A DNA stretch of 35,103 bases from Rhodospirillaceae bacterium (GTDB lineage Bacteria > Pseudomonadota > Alphaproteobacteria > GCA-2731375): contig PCBT01000002.1 of assembly GCA_002731375.1 (NCBI GenBank), positions 162,580-197,682 of the forward strand. The letters are read 5' to 3'. Position 1 is the first letter of the stretch. Every line of letters starts with the position of its first letter. Below are positions 17,837-26,255 of the stretch, one piece after another. A program made the translations under genes and the position numbers. The notes under the pieces were generated by a model. The model was not told where the DNA came from. It did no database searches and was given only the letters and a program-made list of their open reading frames with translations.

Positions 17837-19154
17837 GGTGATTGTCAGCCTCGGGAGCGGGGCCCGCGAAGACCCGCTCGAAAATCGTGTCCACATGCTT
17901 GGTGTGATAGTCCAGGTCGAACATGGCTTCCAACTCAGCGGCTGATATGGCGGCCATGACATCCCCATCCGCTTTTAGCAGATCCAGGAAATTTCCCTCA
18001 CCCCGCCAGACCGGCATGGCATTACGTTGCACGTAGCTATAGGCATTCTCGCGGCTGACCCCGGTCTGGGTCAGGGCCAGTAGGACCCGCTGGGAAAAAA
18101 TCAGACCGCCTAGCCGATCCAGATTGGCGGTCATGTTTTCGGGATAGACCGTCAGCTTTTCGATCACCCCGGTCAGGCGGTTTAGGGCGAAATCCAGGGT
18201 CACGGTGCTATCGGGCGCGATGCCCCGCTCGACCGAGGAGTGGGAGATATCCCGTTCGTGCCACAGGGCGACATTTTCCAGAGCCGGTACGGCGGACATG
18301 CGCACCAGACGAGCCAGGCCGGTCAGGTTTTCAGTCAGGATCGGGTTGCGTTTGTGCGGCATGGCGGAGGAGCCTTTTTGCCCCTCGGCGAAGAATTCTT
18401 CTGCTTCCAGCACTTCTGAACGCTGCAGATGGCGGATTTCAGTAGCCAGCCGTTCGATGGATGAGGCGATGACCGCCAGGATGGAGAAATACATGGCATG
18501 ACGGTCACGGGGAATGACCTGGGTTGACACTGGTTCGATCTGTAAGCCCATGGCCGCGGCCACGTGGTCCTCGACCCTTGGATCAATATTGGCGAACGTG
18601 CCCACGGCGCCGGAAATGGCGCAGGTCGCCACTTCCTGCCGAGCCTGGTGCAGGCGGGTGCGGCAGCGGTCGAATTCCGCATATGCCTGTGCCAGTTTCA
18701 AACCGAATGTTGTCGGCTCGGCATGGATGCCATGGCTGCGGCCGATGCAAATATCATTCTTGTGTTCATATGCCCGTCGGCGCAACGCTGCCAGCAGATG
18801 CTCCATGTCGTCGAGCAGAATATCCGTGGCGCGCACCAGCTGCACGCTAAAACAAGTATCCAGTACGTCCGATGAGGTCATGCCCTGATGCACGAAGCGG
18901 GCCGAAGGGCCCACGTATTCGGCCAGATTGGTCAGAAAGGCTATGACGTCATGGTGGGTTTCGCGCTCAATCTCATCAATGCGGGCAACTTCGAAGGCGC
19001 CCTTATCCCAGACTTCTCTAGCGGCTTCTTCCGGGATCACGCCCAATTTGGCCTGGGCATCGCAGGCATGCGCCTCGATCTCGAACCAAATTTGAAACTT
19101 ACTCTCGGGCGACCAGATGGCCGCCATTTCGGGGCGCGAATAGCGCGGGATCAT
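17823..19154 (-). CDS. purB: Adenylosuccinate lyase
   Basis: Fumarase-superfamily lyase of 443 residues, acting on SAICAR and adenylosuccinate in purine synthesis. It starts 'MIPRYSRPEMAAIWSPE', as PurB does in alphaproteobacteria. It has the catalytic histidine regions 'HHDVIAFLTNLAEYVG' and 'GRSHGIHAEPTTFGLK', and the flexible signature loop 'GSSAMPHKRNPILTENL' with the catalytic Ser. It overlaps the tail of the DUF1476 gene on the opposite strand. It is encoded separately from purCSQL, about 3.2 kb away, on the same strand. Confidence 0.98.
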   Translation of the reverse strand: MIPRYSRPEMAAIWSPESKFQIWFEIEAHACDAQAKLGVIPEEAAREVWDKGAFEVARIDEIERETHHDVIAFLTNLAEYVGPSARFVHQGMTSSDVLDTCFSVQLVRATDILLDDMEHLLAALRRRAYEHKNDICIGRSHGIHAEPTTFGLKLAQAYAEFDRCRTRLHQARQEVATCAISGAVGTFANIDPRVEDHVAAAMGLQIEPVSTQVIPRDRHAMYFSILAVIASSIERLATEIRHLQRSEVLEAEEFFAEGQKGSSAMPHKRNPILTENLTGLARLVRMSAVPALENVALWHERDISHSSVERGIAPDSTVTLDFALNRLTGVIEKLTVYPENMTANLDRLGGLIFSQRVLLALTQTGVSRENAYSYVQRNAMPVWRGEGNFLDLLKADGDVMAAISAAELEAMFDLDYHTKHVDTIFERVFAGPAPEADNHLIRQ

Positions 19155-19269
19155 GGGCTGGATCCTTGTTGTTGGCCGGAGCTACGATTTACGGGCTTCA
19201 TACACTGATCAGGCGTTCTGGGAAAGCACGCGCATGAAAAATACGGCCGGAAGAGCGAGGCTGCATGCG

Positions 19270-19464
19270 TTAGTTGTCCTGCAATTTATTAAGGGCCCGG
19301 CGCATGGCCCGCCCGGCAGCCTTGGCTGGATCTTGGTCGGTGGCGATCTGTTTGGCTTCCTTGGCGATACCGCGTGCCGCGCGGGAGGCCTTGTCGCGGG
19401 CCACCGGATCAGAGGCGATCTTGCGTGCCGCATAGCGGGCGATATGTCGTAACAGAAATGCCAT
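19270..19464 (-). CDS. Small conserved hypothetical protein (64 aa)
   Basis: Short basic protein beginning 'MAFLLRHIARYAARKIASDP' and ending 'AGRAMRRALNKLQDN', rich in Ala, Arg and Lys and predicted to be one or two amphipathic helices. It resembles small proteins often annotated as hypothetical near purB in Rhodospirillales, but the function is unknown. GAGG lies directly before the ATG. It is upstream of purB on the same strand with a 115-base gap, so cotranscription is possible. Confidence 0.65.
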   Translation of the reverse strand: MAFLLRHIARYAARKIASDPVARDKASRAARGIAKEAKQIATDQDPAKAAGRAMRRALNKLQDN

Positions 19465-19589
19465 GGCCTCAGCATAACCAATTTAAGTCGCTCAAATAAG
19501 ATATGATTCATCGGTGCCGGTCGATTCTTCTGGGCGCCGAGGTTATTTGCATGTAGGTCCGAGCAGGTGGGAAGCGCAGGATTACGCTT

Positions 19590-19860
19590 GTTGAGCGGTT
19601 TATATGGCTTTTATTCGCAATGCCGTCCTGATGCAGTTGCATCAGAAGTTTGCAGATGGAAAGACCCAGGCCCGCCTCCTGTTGCGCCCTGGTCGTCGTG
19701 CCATCAAGCCACTCGAATGGCTCGAACGTGCGTGGAATATCGGCTCCGGGAATGCCTTCGCCGTTATCCCTGATTTCAAAGACAAAGTCGTCGTCCTCTG
19801 CCAGCGCGGCCGAAAACGTAACCGCGCCGCCCTGTACGACTGACGAAAAAAATCAGCCTC
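19590..19860 (-). pseudogene. Histidine kinase ATPase-domain remnant
   Basis: Read on the minus strand, one frame gives the C-terminal ATP-binding core of a sensor histidine kinase: 'QGGAVTFSAALAEDDD', then the G1 box 'FEIRDNGEGIPGADI', F-box 'FEPFEWLDG' and G2 box 'EAGLGLSICKLLMQLH'. Just before it the frame has a TGA, the N-box is not recognisable, and no phosphoacceptor or sensor domain can be found. After the G2 box the sequence loses similarity and the usual final strand is missing. It is a decayed fragment between the small protein gene and the carboxyltransferase gene. Confidence 0.75.
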
Positions 19861-19980
19861 CCTTATCGGAGATGATTGACGAATTAGTCTCCGCTGCCGA
19901 TATTGGCTTGGATTTTTCCCGCCGCGACCGTCCGTCAAGTGATTGCTGCGGCCTCCATAGTGTCGTACAGGTTCCCTTCC

Positions 19981-21603
19981 ATGCCCAAGATATTTTCCGC
20001 CATAGATCCCAAGGATGTCGCCTTTCAGGACAACCGAGCCGATATGCTGGCCCAAATCCATGGGCTGCGCCAATTGGAAGGCATGATCCGGGCCCGCTCG
20101 GAAAAAAGCCGGGAGCGCTTTATCGCCCGCAACCAATTGCTGCCCCGTGATCGATTGCAATTGTTGCTAGACCGTGGAGCGCCATGGTTGGAGCTTTCCA
20201 CCACCGCCGGCTACAAGACCTACGACGATGACGGTGGGGAGAATATCTCCGGCACGCGACTGATCACCGGTATCGGCATGGTCGCGGGCGTACGCTGTGT
20301 GGTGATCGTGGATGATTCCGGTATTTTGGCCGGCGCCATCCATACCCACGGCGTGGACAAGATGGTCCGCGCCTTCAATATCGCTCTGGAAAACAAGCTG
20401 CCGACGATCCATCTGGTGCAATCCGCCGGTGCTGATCTGCTCGACTATGTGCCCGCGACCTGGGTGCGGGCGGGGGGCATGTTCCACATGCAGGCCAAGC
20501 TGTCGGCGGCGGGCTGTCCGGTAATCTCGGTGGTGCATGGCGCCTCTACTGCCGGCGGGGCCTACATGCCGGGCATGTCCGACTATGTGGTCATGGTGCG
20601 CAGGCAGGCCATGGCCTTCCTGGCCGGACCGCCACTTTTGAAGGCCGCGACGGGCGAGATCGCCGATGCAGAGTCCCTGGGGGGCACCGATATGCATGCC
20701 CGCATATCTGGCCTGACTGAATATGTCGCCGAGGATGATCCGGATGCCCTGCGTATTTGCCGTGATATTGTCACCCATCTGAACTGGCCCGGACGCCTGT
20801 CGCCGGCTGCCGCTAGAACCTGGGAGGAGCCTGCCTACGACATCGACGAGCTGTGCGGCATCGTGCCCGTGGAATATCAAAAGCCCTATGACATCCACGA
20901 AGTTATCGCCCGTCTGGTGGATGGTTCCGATTTTCTTGAATTCAAGACGGAATATGATCAGCAGACGATCTGCGGCCATGCCTCGATCATGGGGCATCCC
21001 TGCGGCATGATCGGCTCCAACGGGCCGATTACGCCGAATGGCGCCACCAAGGCAACACAGTTCATGCAGCTGTGCGATCAATCGGACACGCCTTTGATCT
21101 ATCTGCACAACACCACCGGTTTCATCGTCGGCACCGAGGCCGAGGAAGATGGTATGATCAAGCATGGCGCCAAGATGATTCAGGCCGTCTCCAATGTTTC
21201 GGTGCCGCGTATTACCTTGATGATTGGGGCTTCCTTCGGGGCCGGGGCCTATGCCATGTCGGGTTGGTCGTATGAGCCGCGTTTCCTGCTTGCCTGGCCG
21301 AGCATGCAGGCCGGCGTCATGGGCGGCAAACAGGCTGGTTTGGTCATGCGTATCGTGCACGAGGCCAAGTCAAAACGTCAGGGGGTGCCTCTGGATGAGG
21401 CGGAGCTCGACGCCCTGGAGGCCAAGGTAGTCGAACTCTATGACAGCATGGCATCGGGTCTTTATTACACCGCGCGCATGTGGACCGATGGCATGATCGA
21501 CCCGCGCGATAGCCGCAATGCCTTGGGCCTGCTGCTGGCCACGTGTGACGAGGAGGCCCGGCGCAGCGTCAATCCGAACAGTTTTGGCGTCGCCCGCCCA
21601 TAG
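19981..21603 (+). CDS. Acyl-CoA carboxylase beta (carboxyltransferase) subunit
   Basis: Carboxyltransferase of the propionyl-/methylcrotonyl-/geranyl-CoA carboxylase beta family, 540 residues from ATG 19981. The N-terminal crotonase-like half shows 'RERFIARNQLLPRDRLQLLL' and 'VVHGASTAGGAYMPGMSDY', which forms the acyl-CoA oxyanion hole. The C-terminal half shows 'IYLHNTTGFIVGTEAEEDG' and 'MIGASFGAGAYAMSG', which binds carboxybiotin. It should transfer CO2 from biotin to an acyl-CoA, but no biotin carboxylase or biotin-carrier gene accompanies it in this window. The frame is open to 19903; the start was chosen because family similarity begins just after 19981, although no strong ribosome site is visible. 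Confidence 0.92.
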   Translation: MPKIFSAIDPKDVAFQDNRADMLAQIHGLRQLEGMIRARSEKSRERFIARNQLLPRDRLQLLLDRGAPWLELSTTAGYKTYDDDGGENISGTRLITGIGMVAGVRCVVIVDDSGILAGAIHTHGVDKMVRAFNIALENKLPTIHLVQSAGADLLDYVPATWVRAGGMFHMQAKLSAAGCPVISVVHGASTAGGAYMPGMSDYVVMVRRQAMAFLAGPPLLKAATGEIADAESLGGTDMHARISGLTEYVAEDDPDALRICRDIVTHLNWPGRLSPAAARTWEEPAYDIDELCGIVPVEYQKPYDIHEVIARLVDGSDFLEFKTEYDQQTICGHASIMGHPCGMIGSNGPITPNGATKATQFMQLCDQSDTPLIYLHNTTGFIVGTEAEEDGMIKHGAKMIQAVSNVSVPRITLMIGASFGAGAYAMSGWSYEPRFLLAWPSMQAGVMGGKQAGLVMRIVHEAKSKRQGVPLDEAELDALEAKVVELYDSMASGLYYTARMWTDGMIDPRDSRNALGLLLATCDEEARRSVNPNSFGVARP

Positions 21604-21605
21604 CA

Positions 21606-22151
21606 TTAATCCAAAATCGGCGCGCTGCCGAGCCTGGGGTGGCACCGGCCGCTGTCGGCGACGGCCATGCAAAGTATGATCTTATCCGGCCTGGGCGCGT
21701 CCGCAATCATCACGGTAATGGTATCAAAATGATTGAACGACCAGGGCTCATCCTTGTGGCCCAGGGACGGATCGATCGGCGTGCCCATGGTGGCGGCCTT
21801 GGCATTGGAGGCAATCAATGCCTTGCCGCCGCCAACCGCGGCGAGCATGGGTTTGCCCAGTTTCGGACGGATTATGGAGCCGCCGTGTTCCAGATCGCTG
21901 GTGATGCCGACAATGGCCGCCTTGCCATAGCTGACCGCCGCGCCGGACAGCAGGGTGACGGCGTCTCCCATTAGGTGCTCGCCAAGCTGGACACTGACAT
22001 CATATAGCGGCGAGAGATCCTCGACGACGCATCCGGCAAAGGGATTTTGCCTGATCGCCATGGCGACCATGCGGGTTATAGGGCTGCATGCCTTGCTAAC
22101 GCCGTCGGCCTCGATAATTTCCTTGACAACCATTGTCTTGCGAATGTTCAT
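21606..22151 (-). CDS. Amino acid synthesis family protein (DUF1185)
   Basis: 181-residue protein of the AA_synth/DUF1185 family. Conserved features are the N-terminal 'MNIRKTMVVKEIIEADG', 'AIRQNPFAGCVVEDLSPLYD', the glycine-rich 'AVGGGKALIAS' and 'HKDEPWSFNHFDTITVMI'. The family name comes from a proposed link to amino acid synthesis; no reaction is firmly established. The gene converges on the carboxyltransferase gene (2 bases between stops) and diverges from the SDR at 22259, with 107 bases between the two starts. Confidence 0.9.
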   Translation of the reverse strand: MNIRKTMVVKEIIEADGVSKACSPITRMVAMAIRQNPFAGCVVEDLSPLYDVSVQLGEHLMGDAVTLLSGAAVSYGKAAIVGITSDLEHGGSIIRPKLGKPMLAAVGGGKALIASNAKAATMGTPIDPSLGHKDEPWSFNHFDTITVMIADAPRPDKIILCMAVADSGRCHPRLGSAPILD

Positions 22152-22258
22152 GCTGACAGCGCCTGTTACCTGGTTTCAGCCGGCTTTAAGTCTAGCGCTT
22201 TTGGCGATATCTGATCTATCCTTGCCCTTGCTCGCGAATATTTCGAAGAGGTGGCGTA

Positions 22259-23002
22259 ATGGCATTGACGGATTATCAGACCGCGTTGGTCACCGGTGCA
22301 TCCAGTGGTATCGGGGCGGCGACCGTACAGATGCTGGCAGCCCGTGGCCTGAAGGTGCATGCGGTGGCGCGGCGGCTCGATCGTCTGTTAGCCTTGAAGG
22401 AGTGCGGTGACGTTGTCCCACATGCCCTGGATATGCAGGAACGGGATGCGCTGTATGACGTTCTCGGTGACCTGGATGTTGATATCCTTGTGAATTCCGC
22501 CGGCGTCGGCAGTCAATTCGACCCCTTTCAGGAGCTGGATCCCGACAAAATCGATGCCACCCTAACCACGAATGTGGCTGGCACCGTGCATGCGGTGCGC
22601 GCCGTTAGCCCTGGCATGGTGGCGCAGGGCCGGGGGCATATTGTCAACATTGGTTCCATTTTTGGTCTACATGCCATCAGCACGGCTGTTTATGGCGCCT
22701 CCAAGGCGGCGGTGCACCGCTTTAGCCAGGATCTACGCCATGATTTAAAGGGTAGCGGGATCCGCGTCACGGAAGTCTCGCCTGGACGGGCGGCGACGGA
22801 AATTTTCGCCACCATGACCGACGACGCAAAGGCTCAGGGCGCCATGGTGGATGGTTTTGAGATCATAACGGCGGAGGACGTCGCCGAAGCGGTGGTCTGG
22901 GCGTTGGATCAGCCCTGGCGCGTAAATGTCAGCCTGATCGAATTGACGGCGACGGAACAAATACCCGGCGGCGTTACGATCCATCCCGTCACGAGCCGCT
23001 AG
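22259..23002 (+). CDS. SDR family oxidoreductase
   Basis: Classical SDR of 247 residues with the cofactor motif 'VTGASSGIGAATVQML' near residue 11, 'LVNSAGVGSQFDP', catalytic Ser in 'VNIGSIFGLH' and Tyr-x3-Lys in 'VYGASKAAVHRF'. The end 'RVTEVSPGRAATEIF' is the usual strand after the active site. It resembles serine-dehydrogenase-like SDRs (YdfG type) in overall order, but the substrate is not assigned. GAGG precedes the ATG. Its tail overlaps the end of the GcvR-like remnant on the other strand by 14 bases. Confidence 0.9.
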   Translation: MALTDYQTALVTGASSGIGAATVQMLAARGLKVHAVARRLDRLLALKECGDVVPHALDMQERDALYDVLGDLDVDILVNSAGVGSQFDPFQELDPDKIDATLTTNVAGTVHAVRAVSPGMVAQGRGHIVNIGSIFGLHAISTAVYGASKAAVHRFSQDLRHDLKGSGIRVTEVSPGRAATEIFATMTDDAKAQGAMVDGFEIITAEDVAEAVVWALDQPWRVNVSLIELTATEQIPGGVTIHPVTSR

Positions 23003-23466
23003 TGTAGGGCCGCTCGTCGGTATCCTGGCTAAGCGTTAGATCCACCACCAGAGCACCGGCAAGACCTTCCAATGCAGGGCCAAGCTCGTCAGTGCCCAGA
23101 TTGGCGGGTAAGCGAACGAGGGCGCGCGCTTGGAATAGCATATCGCCACCCATCGGAGCGTGCTGTAGATCGGTTTGCATCTCTTCAACGCTAACGTCGT
23201 GGGCCGACAGGCAGCGGCTGATATCGTGAACAATGCCCGATTGATCCGAATCCACCAAATCTAAATTGAAGGTCAAACTGTCAGGCCCCCGGTACGGGCC
23301 GCGCCTTAGTCAATGCATCTGCCTGATTTTGGGCAATTTCAATCCTGGCGATACCCGCGAATTTTTTCGCCAGCGGTGCCATCCGGCTTTCCAGCCAGTT
23401 GCCCCCCACATCACTGAAACGGTCGACCGTAATGTGACGTGATCTTACTGGGACGAAATTTACGAT
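22989..23466 (-). pseudogene. GcvR-like double-ACT regulator, frameshifted and lacking a start
   Basis: Two ACT domains in the GcvR arrangement. On the minus strand a first frame reads 'CHRLVIVNF' then 'DVGGNWLESRMAPLAKKFAG', the signature of the first GcvR-type ACT domain, and stops at 23281-23283. The second domain continues in a different frame: 'FNLDLVDSDQSGIVHDISR' and 'LSAHDVSVEEMQTDL'. A shift between about 23284 and 23310 joins them in the correct order. The first frame has a stop immediately upstream and no ATG/GTG/TTG before the conserved block. A TTG at 23276 could start the second ACT domain alone. GcvR-like proteins are amino-acid-sensing regulators. Confidence 0.75.
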
Positions 23467-23475
23467 GACAAGACG

Positions 23476-23769
23476 ATGGCATCCCTAGATGAAACGATCC
23501 GTAATATCCTGAACGAGCATCGCATCTGGGCGGAAACCATCGGTGCCAGCGGCATGCAGGCCAATCTTAGCGGTATCGACTTTTCCGAAGTGACAATGCC
23601 GGGGATCAATCTGGTGGCGGCCGATTTGTCGCCGATACCAATCAGCGGTATGCCGGGCCGTGATATTGCAAAGCAAATGCGTCACGCCAAGTTACAGCGC
23701 TGCAACCTGCAACAGGCAAATTTGAAAAATGCTTGCTTGACCGGCGTCGGTCTGAGCTGCACCGGTTAG
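23476..23769 (+). CDS. Pentapeptide-repeat protein, possibly truncated by a nonsense mutation
   Basis: 97-residue protein built of A(N/D)LXX pentads in two blocks: residues about 29-58 ('ANLSGIDFSEVTMPGINLV') and 72-97 ('AKLQRCNLQQANLKNACLTG'), which would form a short right-handed beta-helix. The block is cut by TAG at 23767-23769. The same frame then reads 'VGADLHGVIGLKL' before another TAG, and the first stop falls on the central-Leu position of the pentad 'TG-VG', as TTG to TAG would give. The original protein was probably longer. Function unknown. It is divergent from, and almost touching, the GcvR-like remnant. Confidence 0.65.
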   Translation: MASLDETIRNILNEHRIWAETIGASGMQANLSGIDFSEVTMPGINLVAADLSPIPISGMPGRDIAKQMRHAKLQRCNLQQANLKNACLTGVGLSCTG

Positions 23770-23854
23770 GTTGGCGCAGATTTGCATGGTGTCATCGGGC
23801 TGAAGCTCTAGCGGAGACTCATCGCCGATAACATGGTCAAAATCGGTCGAACAA

Positions 23855-24637
23855 TCACTTATCGAACTTTGGCGCCGAGGCGCTACCGCCACCATCGACC
23901 GCGATGCGCTGGCCATTGACGTAAGAGTTCATGTCAGAAACCAGATAGTGCACGGTATTGGCGATGTCGTCGGGCTGGCAGACATGGCCAAAAGGCATGC
24001 CGGCGTCCAATTCGCGCAGATCCTCGATGCCGGAACGCGCCTTGACCAGGCGGCGGCCCATGTCGGTCTCGACCAATGGCGGGGCGACGATATTGGTGCG
24101 GATATTGTGGCGATGTTCTTCTTTAGCCATGGTAAAAGCCAACGCCTCCATGGCTGCCTTGCCCATGTTGTAGGGGTTGCCGAAGGCGCCATAACTGTCC
24201 GTGGCGACCGAGGAAATCATGATGATGTCGCCCCGGCCCAAATCGCGCATCATGGGAATGACCAATTTGGAAAGATAAAACGGGCCAAAGGCATGAACGC
24301 GCATCACCCGTTCCATCTCCGTCGGCTCCGTATCGGCCACCGATTGTCCTCGGCTGGCGATGCCTGCGTTGTTAATCAGAATGCCGATGGGGCCCATTTC
24401 ACGGCCGATATCGGCCACCATGGCCGTGACCTCGTCCAGATTATCGACTGAGGCGCAGTATGCCTTAGCCTTGCCGCCGGCCGCCTGGATTTCCGCGACC
24501 GCTTCCGCCGCCGCGTCATCATCGCGGCGATAGTTGACAGCGATATCGGCGCCATCCTTGGCCAGCGCCGCTGCAATGGCCCGGCCAATCCCTCTGCCTG
24601 CGCCGGTTACCAGCGCTACGCGTCCGTTCAATGACAT
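23855..24637 (-). CDS. SDR family oxidoreductase (last gene of carboxyltransferase operon)
   Basis: SDR of 260 residues: 'ALVTGAGRGIGRAIAAAL' at the N-terminus, 'LINNAGIASRGQ', catalytic Ser in 'IIMISSVATDSYG', and Tyr-x3-Lys in 'NPYNMGKAAM'. The C-terminal 'VNGQRIAVDGGGSASAPKF' is the usual FabG-like ending. AGGAG lies 5 bases before the ATG. It starts 17 bases after the upstream carboxyltransferase gene ends and is the last member of a minus-strand run of racemase-like, carboxyltransferase x2 and SDR genes. It probably oxidises or reduces a hydroxyacyl/oxoacyl-CoA made in that pathway, by inference from context. Confidence 0.92.
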   Translation of the reverse strand: MSLNGRVALVTGAGRGIGRAIAAALAKDGADIAVNYRRDDDAAAEAVAEIQAAGGKAKAYCASVDNLDEVTAMVADIGREMGPIGILINNAGIASRGQSVADTEPTEMERVMRVHAFGPFYLSKLVIPMMRDLGRGDIIMISSVATDSYGAFGNPYNMGKAAMEALAFTMAKEEHRHNIRTNIVAPPLVETDMGRRLVKARSGIEDLRELDAGMPFGHVCQPDDIANTVHYLVSDMNSYVNGQRIAVDGGGSASAPKFDK

Positions 24638-24654
24638 ATTTCTCTCCTAGGCAA

Positions 24655-26229
24655 CTATATTGGTGAAATGGCGCGCCTGCGCGGCGGATGCCTATTGGGC
24701 CGCCTTGGCGGGCTACGGTCAAAGGTATCGCACAGAGTACGCCGGGTTTGGCGCGGGTCGATCACCTCGTCGATACCAAAGGCTTCCGCCGCGCGTAGGG
24801 CGCCAAGCTGGCTCTTGAAAATATCGATGATTTCCTGGCGCCGGGCGGCAGGATCCTGCGCCGCCTCGAAATCCTTGCGGTAGGCCACATCGACCGAGCC
24901 TTCCACGGACATGGCGCAAATCTCGGCGGTGGGCCACGCAAAGGTGGCGTTGTTATCAAAGGCGGTGCCGCCGCCCATGGCGTAATAGCCGCCGCCATAG
25001 CCCTTGCGCAGGACGATGGAGATGCGGGGTACCGATGCCTGGCCCATCTCGAACATCAAGCGGCCCGAGCGGCGGCCCAGTCCTGCCTTTTCCGCCTCCG
25101 AGCCGATGGAAAAACCGGGTACGTCGATCAACATCACCAACGGCAGCCCGAAAGCATCGCAGAGCCCTATGAATTGCGAGGCTTTCTCGCACGCCTTGAC
25201 ATCGAGCATGCCGGCCAAGTGCCGTGCCTGATTGGCGACGAACCCCAGGGGCCGCCCATTCAGGCGGGCGAAGGCGGTGACGATATTGCGGGCGTAGGAG
25301 GGTTTCTTCTCGAACACGCTGCCCTTGTCGGAAATCAGCTCGATAATCCGGCGCACATCGTAGGATTTGCGCGGGTCGGCGGGAATGATCTCCAGCAATT
25401 CTTCTTCCGCCCGACCCACAGGATCGTCGGTTGCTGTGATGGGGAGTGGTTGCCGGGCATTCGAAGGCAGGTAGGAGAGGAAACGGCGCACGGCGGCCAG
25501 GGCCTCGTCCTCGGTATCGACGGCCAGATCGGAGATACCATGACGGTTGGTCTGCATCATGGCGCCGCCCAGCGCTTCCTTGTCGATGTCTTCGCCCAGG
25601 CCCGCCTTGACCAGGGCGGGGCCGGCCATGCCCATGGTTGACTGGCCGCGCACCATGACCACGAAATCAGCCAGGGCGGCGTAGTTTGTCGGGCCGGCGA
25701 AGCCTTGGCCCAGCATGGCCATGGCCGTCGGTACCCAGCCGCAATTGCGCGCCATTAGTTCAAAGACCTGCGAGGCGGCGGCGAAATGGCGGCTGTCCTG
25801 GCCGTCCTGGATGCGATGGCCGCCGCCTTCCTGCAGCCCGACAAAAGGCATGCCATGTTCAGTGGCCTGTATCAGGGCGCGGTTGGCCTTGTCCGCGCCG
25901 TGCTTGCCCGTGCTGCCGCCCAGTACGCTGTAATCCCGCGACAGCAGGCTGAAGGGCCGGCGATCGATCAGGCCATTGCCGATAATGACGCCGTCGGCAG
26001 GGGCCACCAGATCCTTGTTGAAGCCAGTGTCGCGCAGGGGTTCCACCAACGAGCCGTATTCCTGGAAGCTGTCCCCATCACATAGTTTGGCGATCCGCTC
26101 CCGCGCCGTCATTTTACCGCGCCCATGCTGCCAGGCAACCGCGTCCGGGCGGCCCTCATCCAGGACCTTGCGGCGCGCATCCTCGACCTTTTGGTTCAAG
26201 GCCCGCCCATTGCTCTCGTCTCCAACCAT
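24655..26229 (-). CDS. Acyl-CoA carboxyltransferase, copy A of a tandem pair
   Basis: Carboxyltransferase-domain protein of 524 residues. Motifs: 'MTARERIAKLCDGDSFQEYG' near residue 40, 'GQGFAGPTNYAALADFVVMV' in the N-terminal half, and 'MLIDVPGFSIGSEAEKAGLG' and 'VLRKGYGGGYYAMGGG' in the C-terminal half. These are the two crotonase-like lobes of biotin-dependent acyl-CoA carboxylases. It is a close paralogue of the gene at 26256-27836, separated by 26 bases. No biotin carboxylase or BCCP gene is nearby. A hetero-oligomer of the two copies, or use of a biotin subunit encoded elsewhere, are both possible. The C-terminal basic tail 'SPPRRPNRHPPRRR' is unusual and is shared in form with copy B. 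Confidence 0.93.
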   Translation of the reverse strand: MVGDESNGRALNQKVEDARRKVLDEGRPDAVAWQHGRGKMTARERIAKLCDGDSFQEYGSLVEPLRDTGFNKDLVAPADGVIIGNGLIDRRPFSLLSRDYSVLGGSTGKHGADKANRALIQATEHGMPFVGLQEGGGHRIQDGQDSRHFAAASQVFELMARNCGWVPTAMAMLGQGFAGPTNYAALADFVVMVRGQSTMGMAGPALVKAGLGEDIDKEALGGAMMQTNRHGISDLAVDTEDEALAAVRRFLSYLPSNARQPLPITATDDPVGRAEEELLEIIPADPRKSYDVRRIIELISDKGSVFEKKPSYARNIVTAFARLNGRPLGFVANQARHLAGMLDVKACEKASQFIGLCDAFGLPLVMLIDVPGFSIGSEAEKAGLGRRSGRLMFEMGQASVPRISIVLRKGYGGGYYAMGGGTAFDNNATFAWPTAEICAMSVEGSVDVAYRKDFEAAQDPAARRQEIIDIFKSQLGALRAAEAFGIDEVIDPRQTRRTLCDTFDRSPPRRPNRHPPRRRAISPI

Positions 26230-26255
26230 GTTCGCAATCCGCTCCGGTGGGTGAT

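Noticed and set aside
20167-21360. 397-codon open frame on the minus strand
   Set aside because: Antisense shadow of the carboxyltransferase gene, with no domain pattern.
1598-23769. TAG as a recoded sense codon, since three genes have one in-frame TAG each
   Set aside because: TAG is also the normal stop of many intact genes here (317-1120, 2171-3019, 3047-4129, 4975-5802, purQ), and the interrupted loci include one with frameshifts. Independent decay or sequence error explains it better.
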